The position numbers were made by a program, and so were the translations under genes. DNA of 64,000 bases, from NCBI RefSeq assembly GCF_032854445.1, contig NC_088298.1, forward strand, positions 4,212,160-4,276,159, given 5' to 3'. Source of the stretch: Liolophura sinensis. Its lineage: Eukaryota > Mollusca > Polyplacophora > Chitonida > Chitonidae. Below are positions 1 to 11,764 of the stretch, piece by piece (the first letter of the stretch is position 1; the number at the start of each line of letters is the position of its first letter). The notes beneath the pieces are model-generated. The model was given only the letters and a program-made list of their open reading frames with translations, was not told where the DNA came from and searched no databases.

Positions 1-140
1 AGCGCTTGTCGTTATATCATTGTGGCCAAAAAGCGCTTATTGTTATCGCATTGTGGCCAAAAACGCTTTTCTGCATAACACAGTGGCCAAAAACGCTTTT
101 CTTCATAACACAGTGGCCAAAAACGCTTCTTGTTATAATA
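1..140. repeat. Tandem repeat, about 35-bp unit, 4 copies
   Basis: Four successive units share GTGGCCAAAAA followed by the palindrome-like AGCGCTT or ACGCTT core and a TATCA/ATAACA stretch. The array is cut by the window edge, so its true size is unknown. No coding role is seen. Confidence 0.8.
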
Positions 141-1129
141 GTGGGTCCATACTTCAGAATTTTTGTAATTATACGATAGCTATCAGTTTTATGACTGGAA
201 GAAACCAGAGTTACTGGCGAACTTTCCCACGTTTTTAGAACTGATTTCGATTCTTAACATTCATTCTATTTCCACCCGTACCCCTACGTTGTCTGCAGGA
301 GAGCTGTACGAGCGAGTATGCAGCATTGGACGGTGTCGCACGAGCACGCAGCAAGCAAGCATGCAATCCGATCTCTTCACATATCCCATTATCAGCTTTA
401 ATAAATGTGGACATCATTTTTGTGACATCCCTACTACATCTCCGCTTTGCTGTCTCCGTTTAAAACCGTAACAGTGACAGATATTGTCCTGGGCTTTGTT
501 ACTCGCTCCCCCCCCATCCCCCAACATTCCCAGAAGAAACCAATCTCGTTAACTGGGTTTCATATCAGGAGATCGACGACTGTGTGTTTCGCTGTGGAAC
601 AGGTCAAAAAGGGTCAGTCCCGTCGCTATATTACGCTGCCCCGGCCGTGCATCTGATTCCTTGTGTCCTGTACGTTAGCTGCGTTGAGAAAAAAAGAGCC
701 GCTAGCGACTCGTCATGCCACTTTAACATTTAACGCTCGTGTCACTCTTAATGGCAGCCATTTTGTTAGGGCGGCGGAGGAGGGTGGGGTCGTGAAACAG
801 ATAACAACTCATCTCTAGCCTACAGCTCAAGACTCTTGCATAATGATTGGGACTCCAAGTCCTTAAGATAAGATATGTGTTCATACAAACGAAACATGTG
901 TAATAGATTTCTGTTAATACAACATATCTTCATCATCAAAGTGGCATAAGTGCGCATAGCAACAACAATTCAGACACACCCTAACTTTATATATAAGATT
1001 CTTTATTTGTTTAAATAAGTTTTCTCACAATTTTTTTTTACGCCTACGGGCTCTTCCTAAGTGAAATAGGTTCTTCGAGTTAAGTGAAAACAATGTTGCG
1101 AAACACTTGTCCAGAGCTAAAGCCTCCTT
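141..1129. other. Gene-free stretch, nothing recognised
   Basis: Only short open frames without codon bias or homology that I can recognise. No SINE or tandem array is visible. Confidence 0.5.
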
Positions 1130-1235
1130 AAATATAACAGCATGGAGAGTAAAACCAGAGCAGCCACGATAGTGTGATAGTTGGCAAACGGTCACACGTA
1201 ATGGTGAAATATGACCTCTTGTCCATTTAACACCC
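1130..1235 (-). mobile_element. Fragment of dispersed 48-bp-unit element
   Basis: The minus strand reads through a block containing CGTGTGACC, TTTGCCAACTATCACACTAT and GCTCTGGTTTTACTCTCCA. The same block opens the array at 3.8 kb and recurs near 11.8, 13.7, 16.4 and 18.3 kb. This is one partial copy holding about one 48-bp unit plus part of the body. Confidence 0.6.
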
Positions 1236-2936
1236 GGCAAAACAAACTAGCAACCTTAGTGAAATTAATTCAGTCCTAATTACGTCGAAGTTTAAGAGGT
1301 GAAGAATTTCTTAGTACGGTAGACATCAGTAGGAATACATATTACTAGCACGCACGTCAAAGACGCAGTGTCTCGCGGGATTCGGACGAGAGTTACAGTC
1401 CTCGTATACCACATGGCTAAACCACGTGTTATGTAACATGTAACAGATCTTGGACCAATCCAGGAACATCAATATCTTGTTAACTCGATTCCAAATTAAT
1501 ACAATCCTCAACGGCGTTCGTAAAAAAGGCGTGTGTATACGAAAGCGCAGATGTTATTATTTCGGACAAGCCGTATTACATCATATAACGAAAACTCCAA
1601 TTTCTGTCTACTTTATCTGATTACAGTATGGCATTTCCAACTCACTTATCTCATTATGTTATTTCGTGGAGAGATGAGTTGATAAATATTATGAGTGCTG
1701 TCTCCTTTGTCAGCCAGCTTTGTACAGAGCCCGATGTAGAGCTGTCAAGAAGTGCATGGCGCAATATTATTGTTCTTCATCGAAATTGAAGTTTATAACC
1801 TTGCTTTTAAACAATTGGTAACGACTTGATTATGTAATAACACAACGCTCTTATGTAACAGCCACTGCTGTGAAATCAATAAAGATAAATTTTAGCGGAT
1901 TGTAAGCCCTGTTATATATTATATCTTTTCCCGCTATAATAAAAAAAAAAAAAAGAAAAACATACACTGTGAAGTAGAGCAAGCCTTAATGTCGTAAATA
2001 ATATATATGCCGTAGCCCTTTTATTGATTACGGAACTTTGTGATAATGTCATGAGACACATTTATTGTCCGTGGTGACTGTGTGCGAAATCACATGGGTC
2101 GAGCATTAGCAGCAAATGTATACAGCAGGGTGGCCTCTCTTTCGCCAAGTCGTGAGTTCAATTCCCACCCTCGTCTTTTTGACAAAATAAGAATTTTTTA
2201 GCCTGTAGTGAACGAGTTTTAGATCAGCGTTCGATAAATATTATAACGTCAGTATTAAGGCTCTGTGTGGCCTCCCGAGGAGCGAAGTTGAGAGTTCGCT
2301 TCCGGCCATGGTTCATGTGTTTGTTGAGAACTTTTTAGTAAATGTTGTGGAGGAGTGTGTATGTGACCATTATTGCCAAATGCTCACATGATATGTCCTT
2401 TTGTTTCTTTTTTGACCACCGTCTTTTGGAAATATTGCCATTGACTAACATGATCAGACCTGTTACATAGTATATGTATTTGGTACAAGGCTTATGAGAG
2501 TGAACAGATTTAACACTAATGCTCGGCTGTGGCACACTCATGGAGTTAAAACTATAAAAAATGGCTAGTGTACCATGATGTTAGCTTGATGTTTTGAACT
2601 TTTTTCTTGCTAATTACGATTATTATGGTGTTACTTTATAGCACAAACATTCTCGAATTTCCCAGTGCATAAAATGCAGTTTGTGGCCACTTCTTTCAGT
2701 TTCGTTTTCTAGCCTAGCCCCTTGAGCGTTCTAACGTTCGTCGAAGAGCACTTGTTTCCCTCCAATGCGCATGTCTGTAAATCGAATGTGAGAAAGTTGG
2801 TCAGTAAATGTCGGTGGTTTACATCTATGAAAACTTACCCCAATCTCTTAAGTAAAAAGGTCTTGGGAATGCCGTTAGACAACATTCAAATAAAAAAAAT
2901 AACATGCCGATAAGTCCACGTATATAACATGTTACA
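1236..2936. other. Gene-free stretch with two tRNA-like fragments
   Basis: No convincing gene. Two short sequences look like remnants of tRNA-derived SINE heads: around 2085-2180, with the B-box-like GAGTTCAATTCC, and around 2265-2310, with GAGTTCGCTTCC. A run of A lies near 1940-1960. Everything else is unassigned AT-rich sequence. Confidence 0.4.
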
Positions 2937-3212
2937 GAGGCCTCCGTGGCCGAGAGGGTTAACATGCAAGCGGGTCGCAATGACCTGGCTAGGAGCCTCT
3001 CACCAATGCGGCGGCTGTGAGTTGAAGTCCAGCTCATACTGGCTTTTTCTTCGACCGTACGTGGGAAGGTCTGGCAGTAACCTGTGGATGGTCGTGGGTT
3101 TCCCCAAGGCTGTGCCCGGTTTCCTCCCACCATAATGCTGGCTGACGTCGCATAAAAGAAATATTCTTGAGTACGGCGCAAAACACCAATCACACCAGTA
3201 AAATAAATAAAA
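2937..3212 (+). mobile_element. RUDI-like SINE, near full length
   Basis: Sense copy. It has a tRNA-like head starting GGCCTCCGTGG, a B-box-like GTGAGTTGAAGTCC and the V-SINE-like block GTGGGTTTCC...GGTTTCCTCCCACC. The shared tail TTGAGTACGGCGCAAAACACC then runs into AATAAATAAA. It differs from other copies at many positions, so it is an older insertion. Confidence 0.85.
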
Positions 3213-3479
3213 TGACATATTATACTGACCTGATTGATATGTCTGTGACAGGTACAATTTCACGTCCATGCCGAACGACCTTGGTCACGAGCGTCAACAC
3301 GATGTCCATTTCGACTGATGTTCTCCGGAACATGGTAGAAGAAAAGGTGCTCTCCACATTCCAGGAGGTTCTTTGTGCCATGTTTTACCACGGTGTTCCT
3401 GGACTGGTCCGAGTGGGATGAGAGTGGAACATCCATGTAGACAAGACTGTGAAATAGTTAAAAATGTGTGAGTTGGCCT

Positions 3480-4525
3480 ACGTCTATAATTATATTATAC
3501 TCCTGTATAAATCAGGATTCTAATCCTTGAGTTCTGGTCCCTTTGCCTTCTTTTAAATTTGAAATGTGAAGACAACACATCGTTTTGAGTAATTCTAGAC
3601 CAGCGACCAGTCTAATAAATTGCAAATAACATCACTGCATTTCATATACGTAATTCTGCTTAAGGCATGGTGCTAGGGGGCATGTAATTCGCTACTATTT
3701 AAGCTTTTACACGAACAGATAGAATAAAACCCTAACTGACTTAAACTGACAGGAGGCCGTGTTTCACCGGTGGCGTGTGGCCATTTGCCAGCTGTCACAC
3801 TGTCGTCGCTGCTCTAGTTTTACTCTGTATGCTGTACGTCTATCACACTGTGGTCGCTGCTTTGGTTTTACTCTCTGCGCTGTACGTCTATTACACTGTC
3901 GTTGCTGCTCTGGTTTTACTCTCTATGCTGTAAGTCTATCACACTGTCGTCGCTGCTCTGGTTTTACTGTCTATGCTGTACGTGTATCACACTGTCATCG
4001 CTGCTTCGGTTTTACTCTCTACGCTGTACGGCTATCACACTGTCGTTGCTGCTCTGGTTTTACTGTCTATGCTGTACGTCTATCACACTATCGTCGCTGC
4101 TCTGGTTTTACTGTCTATGCTGTACGCCTATCACACTATCGTCGCTGCTCTGGTTTTACTGTCTATGATGTACGTCTATCACACTATCGTCGCTGCTCTG
4201 GTTTTACTGTCTATGCTGTACGGCTTTCACACTATCGTCGCTGCTCTGGTTTTACTCTCTATGCTGTACGTCTATCACACTGTCGTTGCTGCTCTAGTTT
4301 TACTCTATATGCTGTACGTCTATTACACTGTCGTTGCTGCTCTGGTTTTACTGTCCATGCTGTACGTCTATTACACTGTCGTTGCTGCTCTGGTTTTACT
4401 CTCTATGCTGTACGTCTATCACACTATCGTCGCTGCTCGGGTTTTACTGTCTATGCTGTACGTCTATCACACTGTCGTCGCTGCTCTGGTTTTACTCTCT
4501 GATCTGTACGTCTTTAATTACGTTA
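3480..4525 (+). mobile_element. Dispersed element with internal 48-bp minisatellite, longest copy
   Basis: The body (about 3480-3825) starts near TATTATACTCCTGTATAAA. It contains TTGAGTAATTCTAGACCAG, GTGCTAGGGGGCATGTAA and a stretch ending in TTTCACCGGTGG, then enters an array of 48-bp units. The body is shared with shorter copies at 11.77-12.12 kb (-), 13.69-14.09 kb (-) and 16.26-16.65 kb (+). No transposase, reverse transcriptase or clear target-site duplication is visible. It is probably a non-autonomous element, class unknown. Confidence 0.6.
3825..4515 (+). repeat. Minisatellite, 48-bp unit, about 14 copies
   Basis: The unit contains GCTGTACGTCTATCACACT and GTCGCTGCTCTGGTTTTACT, with starts 48 bp apart (for example 3833 and 3881). 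Because 48 is a multiple of three, several frames stay open across the array. This creates long Cys/His/Leu-rich open frames (up to 247 codons) that I regard as repeat artefacts. Confidence 0.9.
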
Positions 4526-6318
4526 CGGAGAGTATTCATTATTATATTATAATACTATTGGTTTTAATTGTTTAAAATACTATGCACAATTTGTTCACGT
4601 TTTAAAAGACTCTCAGGAGAAAAAATTAAAATCATCTGCGCGTAAAAAAAAACTTCCAATGTTGTGTCTGAAAACTAAAATTTATTTAACTATTAAAGCT
4701 GATGAACATGTAAAAGAGAAACAGTCATCAGTTTTCAATGATGCCTGGAACACAGTCGATATTCTGGGTATTACGTCCAATTCAAATTTAGAATTTCAAA
4801 TTCGTAATTTTCAGGTCGAAGGCAAACATGGGTATCTCAGTCGCACTTTTATTGCAACTGTTCATAAAATAATAAACATGGATGTTTATAGAGTCGCTTT
4901 AACTTGTAAAGTTTCGTATTTCTCTTCTTTTTTATTTGTCCTGCATTTAAAGCCTTACATGTCTGATGCCCCACCTCCCTATCTCATCACTTTCGTTTTA
5001 CGTCTTGTCTTGCAGGTTGTGAACATTACCTCAACAGAAGCGGAACTAACTGGCCACACTTCCTGTCATGTGACCGGCTACCGGATCACTCGTGCTTACA
5101 AATATCAGCTCCAGCAGCGCCCTCTATCGATATAATAATGGCACGTGATCCGATGGACAATGCTGCGACGTCTCAGTATTTGTTGACTCAAACCAACTAC
5201 CGACTTTTTATGACTTTACAAGCGGTCTTTTGTCTATATAGTGCAAAAGTGTTGTAATACAGTGTATATCGTGGATTGGGTTACCTCCCCTTGCTTCACC
5301 ATTAAAATCCCTCTATCGGTCGACTTTGGGCGGTCGATTTAGGGGGAGATCACCCATCAACGTATCATGTGGCGCACATAGACATAGGATATGTGGTTTT
5401 GCATTTTATTGAAGAGATTTTAATTTTTATTCAAAAATGTTGTGTATATTATTGCAATTTGTAAATATTTGGGCACTTTGTGGTCTGTTGAATAGATCAT
5501 CCGCTCTGCAGTTCAGCTATTTTCTCTCACGTTCTCGGTGTCAAGTGATAAAGAAAGTTGCATGAAATAATTTGTGTTAGCCTTGGTCAAGTCGTCGAGT
5601 TTGTAAAGCAAACTCCTCACAGGCGCGTGCTCCACTAGTTCGCTTACACCTCTGCCATCACTAACACATTTCGGACATAAATCTTGACCGACGTCATAGA
5701 GGCCGCATGGCCAGTGTCTACAGTGGTGGCAGAGATGCAAACACACGTATATATAGGTAGTCGCGCAGGCGCTGTCAAAACTGCGAATAGTGGTGGTACC
5801 GGTAGCGAAAAAAAAAAGCCCAGAGGTAGCGGCGTCCGTGCAGGGGAAAAGGTGAGATGACTCCAAACACACTGCTCTGTGCACGACTGCTGAGTGTCAA
5901 AACTCCTCTTGCAGCTGTGGCAAAATTTTCACCAGGTTTTAACAACTTTCATGTTCGTTAAATTTACAGATTTAACCGGTATTTATTTATATTAAAAAGC
6001 CAAAATTTCACCCCCCAAAAAATTTTTTATTCTGCTATGTAGAGAACGACATAATTATAGAATGACAGCAATAAAGCTGTTTTATGAATTGTTTCCAAAA
6101 TCTATGTGCTAAACATCTTTGTATGTAAACATGTGTTACGTTTTTATTCGACAAAGTGTGCATGTAATTTGTTTGCTTACGCTACTAAGCTGGAACTGTG
6201 CAGACAAAAGCGATTAAACAGAGCTGTTGTTTTATTGAACAGAACATGGTATATTGGTTATTAAAGTTTATTAAATATTAACTAAGATCACAGCTGTTGT
6301 TGGTTTTTGTATCGTGTA
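4526..6318. other. Gene-free stretch with two weak open frames
   Basis: Two open frames stand out by length only: 4659-5135 (+, 158 codons) and 5513-5884 (-, 123 codons, with a CX2C...CX2C-like pattern). Neither has a family signature, flanking splice logic or repeated domain that I recognise, so I do not call them genes. Confidence 0.35.
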
Positions 6319-6462
6319 TTAATTTATTTATTTGATTCGTGTTTTACGCCATACTCAAGAATATTTCACTTATACGTCAGCATTATGGCGGAAGGAAAGA
6401 ATGCAGAGCCAGGGGGAAAGCCCACGACCATCCGCAGGTTGCTGCTAAACCTTCCAACGTTT
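6319..6462 (-). mobile_element. RUDI-like SINE fragment (3' part)
   Basis: On the plus strand it begins AATTTATTTATTTGATTCGTG. It then follows the SINE tail and V-like block in reverse to GGTTGCTGCTAAACC. The tRNA-like head is missing (5' truncated). Confidence 0.8.
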
Positions 6463-7079
6463 GCATCGTGTACTGTACAATCCAAATTTTACTGAAACAA
6501 TTGGCTCGTCTTTCTGAATTCAGCTATACTATAGTCTATTTCTTTTAGCGAGTCGCCTATATCAGCTGTCTGTAAAATCAATCATACTGGCTACCAAAAT
6601 TGCATTTAGTCAGTTACACGTAACAACACAAGCTCTACACATGGATATGTTGTACGTCTGTATTATTACAAGGAAAATGCTGTTAGAATACATTTTCTAA
6701 TTCATAATGTTAAACTCCATAAGCCTGGTTTCCACACCAAGAACTCATTGCCTTGGGTGAACATCATATTAATTAAGTGCCGTACTGGGGAAGGGGCGTG
6801 GAGAGTAATTTGTTTGAAGTAGCTGGATCAGCATGTGGTTAGAACAAACGCCACGCAGTATTACAACTACAATTGTGTCTCAGCGAAAAGGCTACATTAT
6901 TTTTTTTATAACAGAATTTCCTAACATGCAACTCTAAAGCCATACTGCTGTGAGATCGTATACTACATGAGATAAAATATAATCATTCATGAAACCTATG
7001 TTATACTAAAACGTGCGAACAATGGCAATATGGCAATGTCAGAAACAGGATTAAAGTCGACAGCAGTTTAGGAAACAGT
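6463..7079. other. Gene-free stretch, nothing recognised
   Basis: AT-rich sequence without repeats or coding signal that I can support. Confidence 0.45.
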
Positions 7080-8706
7080 GTGTAAATACATACACGTATG
7101 AACACGGCCTTATGATTCAGTTCCTATATACCCAGTGACGCCAGGAACAAAAAATTTGTCGGACATACACGTGTGAACACGGCATTTTGATTCGGTTTCT
7201 ATATACACAGTAACGCCAGCCACAAAAGGCTTGTCGAACATACACGTGTTAACACGGCCTTATGATTCAGTTCCTATATACCCAGTGACGACAGCAACAA
7301 AAGATTTGTCGGACATGCACGTGTTAACACGGGCCTTTTGATTCAGTCTCTATACATACAGTAACGCAGCAACAAAAGGCTTGTCGACCATACACGTGTG
7401 AACTCGGCCTTATGATTCAGTTCCTATATACACAGTATCGCCAGCCACAAAAGGCTTGTCCAACATACACGTGTGAACACGGCCTTATGATTCAGTTCTT
7501 ATATACACAGTAACACCAGCCACGAAAGGCTTGTCGAACATACACGTGTGAACACGGCCTTATGAACAGTTTCTTTACACACAGTAACGTCAGTCAGAAA
7601 AGGCTTGTTGAACATACACGTATGAACACGGCTTTATGAACAGTTTCTATATACACAGTAAGGTCAGTCAGAAAAGGCTTGTCGAACATACACGTGTGAA
7701 TACTACCTTATGATTCATTTCGTATATACACAGTTATGCCAGCCACAAAAGGCTTGTCGAACATACACGTGTGAACACGGCCTTATGATTCATTTCCTAT
7801 ATTCACAGTAACGCCAGCCACAAAAGGCTTGTCGAACATACACGTGTGAACACGGCCTTATGATTCATTTCCTACATTCACAGTAACGCCAGCCACAAAA
7901 GGCTTGTCGCACGAACACGTGTTAACACGGTCTTATGATTCAGTTCCTATGTACACAGTAACGTCAGTCAGAAAAGGCTTGTCGACCATACACGTGTGAA
8001 CACGGCCTTATGATTCATTTCGTATATACACAGTAACACCAGCCACAAAAGGCTTGTCGAACGTACACGTTTGAACACGGCCTTATGATTCATTTCCTCT
8101 ATACACAGTAACACCAGCCACAAAAGGCTTGTCGAAGATACACGTGTGAACACGGCCTTTTGATTCATTTCCTATTTACACAGTAACGCCAGCCACGAAA
8201 GGCTTGTCGAACATAAACTTGTGAACACGGCCTTATGATTCAGTTCCTACATACACAGTAACGCCAGCCACGAAAGGCTTGTCGAACATACACGTGTGAA
8301 CACGGCCTTATGAACAGTTTTTTTTTTTTTTTGATTGGTGTTTTACGCCGTACACAAGAATATTTCACTTATACGACGGCGGCCAGCATTATGGTGGGTG
8401 GAAACCGGGCACAACCCGGGGGAAACCCACGACCGTCCGCAGGTTGCTGCAGACCTTCCCACTTACGGCCGGAGGGGAAGCCAGCATGAGCTGGACTTGA
8501 ACTCACAGCGACCGCATTGGTGAGAGGCTCCTGGGTCATTACGCTGCGCTAGCGCGCTAACCGACTGAACTACGGAGGCCCCCGCCTTATGAACAGTTTC
8601 TATATACACAGTAACGTCAGTCAGAAAAGATTTAGTAACAGTAACGCCAGCCACGAAAGGCTTGTCGAACATACACGTGTGAACGCCAGCCACGAAAGGC
8701 TTGTTA
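7080..8706. repeat. Satellite-like array, about 77-bp unit, about 17 copies
   Basis: Each unit carries AACGCCAGCCACAAAAGGC, TTGTCGAACATACACGTGTG and AACACGGCCTTATGATTCA. Most units contain the palindrome CACGTG. A SINE interrupts the array at 8321-8583, with array sequence continuing on both sides. Minus-strand open frames here are repeat artefacts. Confidence 0.92.
8321..8583 (-). mobile_element. RUDI-like SINE, full length, inside the 77-bp array
   Basis: Complete copy in reverse: poly(T) and GATTGGTGTTTTACGCCG tail first, then the V-like block, then the tRNA-like head ending CGGAGGCC. A 16-bp target-site duplication, GCCTTATGAACAGTTT, lies at 8305-8320 and 8584-8599. The duplicated site is array sequence, so the insertion post-dates the array. 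Confidence 0.93.
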
Positions 8707-9220
8707 ATTCGTGGTGTAAATATGGTCTAAAAGTTAATGACAACTGTTTTCAATTTACCAGCAAAACAATACTTAAATTATACATGACACATCTGCAAAA
8801 ATTGACTCAAAAAATTGCACAGTGTATAGTTATCTGGTGTATGGTGACCTAGAATGAGCCAACATAGATATGCTACATGTATACATTGGCTTAATAGTGA
8901 CAGTTTGTTATATAGTGATTCGCATTGTTTCTGACAAATCAATTTACAACTTTAATGAGTGTTTTTGTGGTAATTGCTTTATTAGGACAAATTACAGGCC
9001 ATTTTACCGCCAGATAAATAAGAAATTGCGGCGCCGATAAATTAAACAAACCTGAAAAAAGGGGGCGAAAATCCACAAAAGGTTAGCATTTTGGCGCAGT
9101 TATGTGGCTTCCATGTATAATAAGCCACTGTGCCCTTTCCTCGACAGCAATGAATACGAGATGAATTTTGTTTCTGCTTTATCTCTGTATAGTTCTGATT
9201 TGACCGAGCAACTGCGCGTT
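8707..9220. other. Gene-free stretch, nothing recognised
   Basis: AT-rich spacer between two arrays, with no feature I can support. Confidence 0.45.
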
Positions 9221-9470
9221 GTGTCCAGTTCCTACAGCTGTGTCCAGTTCGTACAGTTGTGTCCAGTTCGTACAGTTGTGTCCAGTTCGTACAGTTGTGT
9301 CCAGTTCGTACAGTTGGGTCCAAGTTCGTACAGTTGTGTCCAGTTCGTACAGTTGTCTCCATTTCGTACAGTTGTCTCCAGTTCGTACAGTTGTCTCCAG
9401 TTGGTAGAGCCGGGTCAAATTCCTACAACTGGGCCCAATTCGTATAGCTGGGTCCACTTCTTACAGTAAG
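9221..9470. repeat. Minisatellite, 18-bp unit, about 13 copies
   Basis: Unit TGTCCAGTTCGTACAGTT with substitutions at the edges. The 18-bp period keeps all frames open, so periodic open frames on both strands are artefacts. Confidence 0.92.
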
Positions 9471-9920
9471 ATGTGCCTAAGAACGAAAAAGTACTTTGGC
9501 ACCGGCTGGGTAATACAGCCACACACATTAAGCTTGACTATTGATACAGGGTAAATTTCGACCCTGTTGTTTTGCACCTAGTTAAAATATATAAAAACTG
9601 TGTCTGCGTTGCATAGAACTGAAAACTGTTTGTCCATGTAGTGTTTCAACCCACCCATCTGGAGGTTGCCAACGTGACAAAATGCTGTGCTTTCATTTCC
9701 AACAACAACAGTGCTGGGATGGTTTTTGTTATATATCGTTGACGTTGACGCGTTGATTTTACTATATAAATGGTAAGTAAAATCAATGCTGTCGTGTAAC
9801 CAGTAACAAATCTAGAAGGCACCGTGCATATATTACTAACTCGAATTATTCATGTACCTACAAAACTGGACGACCCCATGCCGCTGGGGGCCGTTTGTCC
9901 AGAGGTGTATTAAAAAAAAG
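9471..9920. other. Gene-free stretch, nothing recognised
   Basis: No coding or repeat signature. Confidence 0.4.
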
Positions 9921-10047
9921 GTGCCGTACGCGGGAAGGTCCCTCAGCAACCTGTGAATGTTCGTGGGTTTCTCCCTCTCATTGCAGGGTTTCCTCCCACC
10001 ATAATGCAGGCCACCATCTTATAAATGAAATATTCTTGAGCATTAAT
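9921..10047 (+). mobile_element. RUDI-like SINE fragment
   Basis: Sense 3' part from GTGCCGTACGCGGGAAGGTC through GGTTTCCTCCCACCATAATG to ATATTCTTGAGCATTAATGA. Head missing and tail eroded. Confidence 0.75.
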
Positions 10048-10284
10048 GAAGAATGCGTGTTTATATTATATTAACAGAATAACCTGCTGCAATAACAGAA
10101 TACATTCTAACATCACTCAGACGACACACGTAAAATTAATAGAATTTTTTTAGTGTAGAAGCTCTCTGATTACTTTTAAAGAATGTCTTTCTTACCCAAA
10201 TATTTTTCACCTATAAAATGTTATTCAAGGCGTGTCTCGCCTGGGTTGAATTCTCTCTGTTTACATCTCATGTTTATCATCTTC

Positions 10285-10590
10285 TCGCGTGACCACAGAG
10301 AGCGCCAATGATTTTCTCAGGGCAGCTATCTCGTCCTCACGTGACCACAGAGAGGGCTGATGATTTGCTCAGAGCAGTTATCACATCCTCACGTGACAAC
10401 AGAGAGTGCTGATGATTTGCTTAGAGCAGCTATCACATCCTCACGTGACAACAGAGAATGCTGATGATGTGCTCAGACCAGCTATCACATCCTCACGTGA
10501 CCACAGAGAGTGCTCAGGGCGGTTATCACATCCTCACGTGACCACAGAGGGTGCTGATGATTTGCTTAGAGCAGTTATCACGTCGCTACA
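10285..10590. repeat. Tandem repeat, about 52-bp unit, about 6 copies
   Basis: Units share CCTCACGTGACCACAGAG, GCTGATGATTTGCTCAGAGC and a TTATCACAT stretch. Starts are 51-53 bp apart, with one shorter unit of 41 bp. Every unit carries TCACGTGA, a palindromic E-box. Confidence 0.85.
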
Positions 10591-10769
10591 AAACTATGAT
10601 TAGAATACGGTAATATTGTGATTTATGACAGCAGCTGCTGGGTTAATAGCCAGATGCTGTGTGGAAGTCCGTTAAAGGCCATGACCTTAGCATCGCCATA
10701 CGAAGCCAGGTATATGTGAAGCGATAGCACGATGGCACGAAACCATGACACGACAACCATCGCTTCTTA

Positions 10770-11130
10770 TACTTGTCCCCCGGCGCCGCTCATTTGTCCC
10801 CCGGCGTCGTGCTTTTGTCCAGTGGCGTCGTGCACTTGTCCCATGCTATCGTGCATTTATCACATAGCGTCGTACACTTGTCCCAAGCCTTAATGCATGA
10901 GCTTCAAAGCGTTGTGTACTAATCCCATGGCGTCGTTCACTTGTCCCATAACGTCTTGCATTTGTCCCATGGCGTAGTACACTTGTCCCATGATGTCTTG
11001 CATTTGTCACATGGCGTCGTACACTTGTTCCGGGGCTTCATGCACTTGCTCCAAGGTGTCGTGTACTTATCCCATGACGTCTTGCATTTGTCACATGGCG
11101 TCTTGCATTTGTCACATGGTGTTGTGCCAG
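10770..11130. repeat. Minisatellite, about 21-bp unit, about 16 copies
   Basis: Degenerate units of the form CTTGTCCCATGGCGTCGTGCA. Periodic Leu/His/Ser-rich open frames across it are artefacts. Confidence 0.85.
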
Positions 11131-11336
11131 CACCAGGCGATATATACTACAATGGCATGAGGATTGCCTTAACCGGCTTCCGTAGTTATTTGCAGATCGT
11201 GTGTTAAGTCAGACTGAACTACAGAAACATATAGTCACATCAAATATGACGAAGTTGTCTTCTATTCTTCGAGGCAAGACCACAATCATTTTCCACACTC
11301 ACCATGTATATAAATACTTCGTATTCCCCCTCAACC

Positions 11337-11390
11337 AACCGTGATAACCAACCGTGATAACCAACCATGATAACCCACCAGGACAACAAA
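11337..11390. repeat. Short 13-bp tandem repeat, about 4 copies
   Basis: CCAACCGTGATAA-type units directly upstream of a SINE insertion. Confidence 0.7.
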
Positions 11391-11400
11391 CCATGCTAAC

Positions 11401-11674
11401 TTTTTTTTTTTGATTGTTGTTTTACGCGGTACTCAAGAATATTTCACTTATGCGACGGCGGCCAGCATTATGGTGGGTGGAAAGGGGGAGGACCCGGGGG
11501 AAATCCACGACCATCCGCAGGTTGCTGACAGAACTTACCACGTACGGCCGGAGAGGAAGCCAGCATAAGCTGGTCTTGAACTCACAGCGACCGCATTGGT
11601 GAGAGGCTTCTGGGTCACTACGCTGCGCTAGCGCGCTAACCGACTGAGCCACGGAGGCTCCCCCCCCCCCCCCC
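11401..11674 (-). mobile_element. RUDI-like SINE, full length
   Basis: Complete reverse copy from a T run through GATTGTTGTTTTACGCGG to the head CGGAGGC, then a C run of about 18. A 10-bp target-site duplication, CCATGCTAAC, sits at 11391-11400 and 11675-11684. The long C run at the SINE 5' end is unusual among the copies here. Confidence 0.9.
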
Positions 11675-11764
11675 CCATGCTAACTAATATTATGAGGCCA
11701 TGAGTACGCACAATGCATGCATTTGATTAAACACTTTCACTCTAAGTTTCTAAACTTTTTCATT

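Noticed and set aside
3759..4575. Long overlapping open frames (247 and 200 codons) rich in Cys, His, Leu and Tyr
   Set aside because: They are produced by the 48-bp array, whose period is a multiple of three, so several frames stay open at once. No start context, splice sites or known domain.
4659..5135. 158-codon open frame on the plus strand
   Set aside because: No recognisable motif, ordinary composition, and isolated in a repeat field. Length alone is weak evidence.
5513..5884. 123-codon minus-strand open frame with CX2C-like pairs
   Set aside because: The Cys spacing fits no family I know, and there is no supporting splice or repeat context.
9042..9470. Thr/Asn/Gln- or Val/Ser-rich periodic open frames on both strands
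   Set aside because: Pure consequence of the 18-bp minisatellite.
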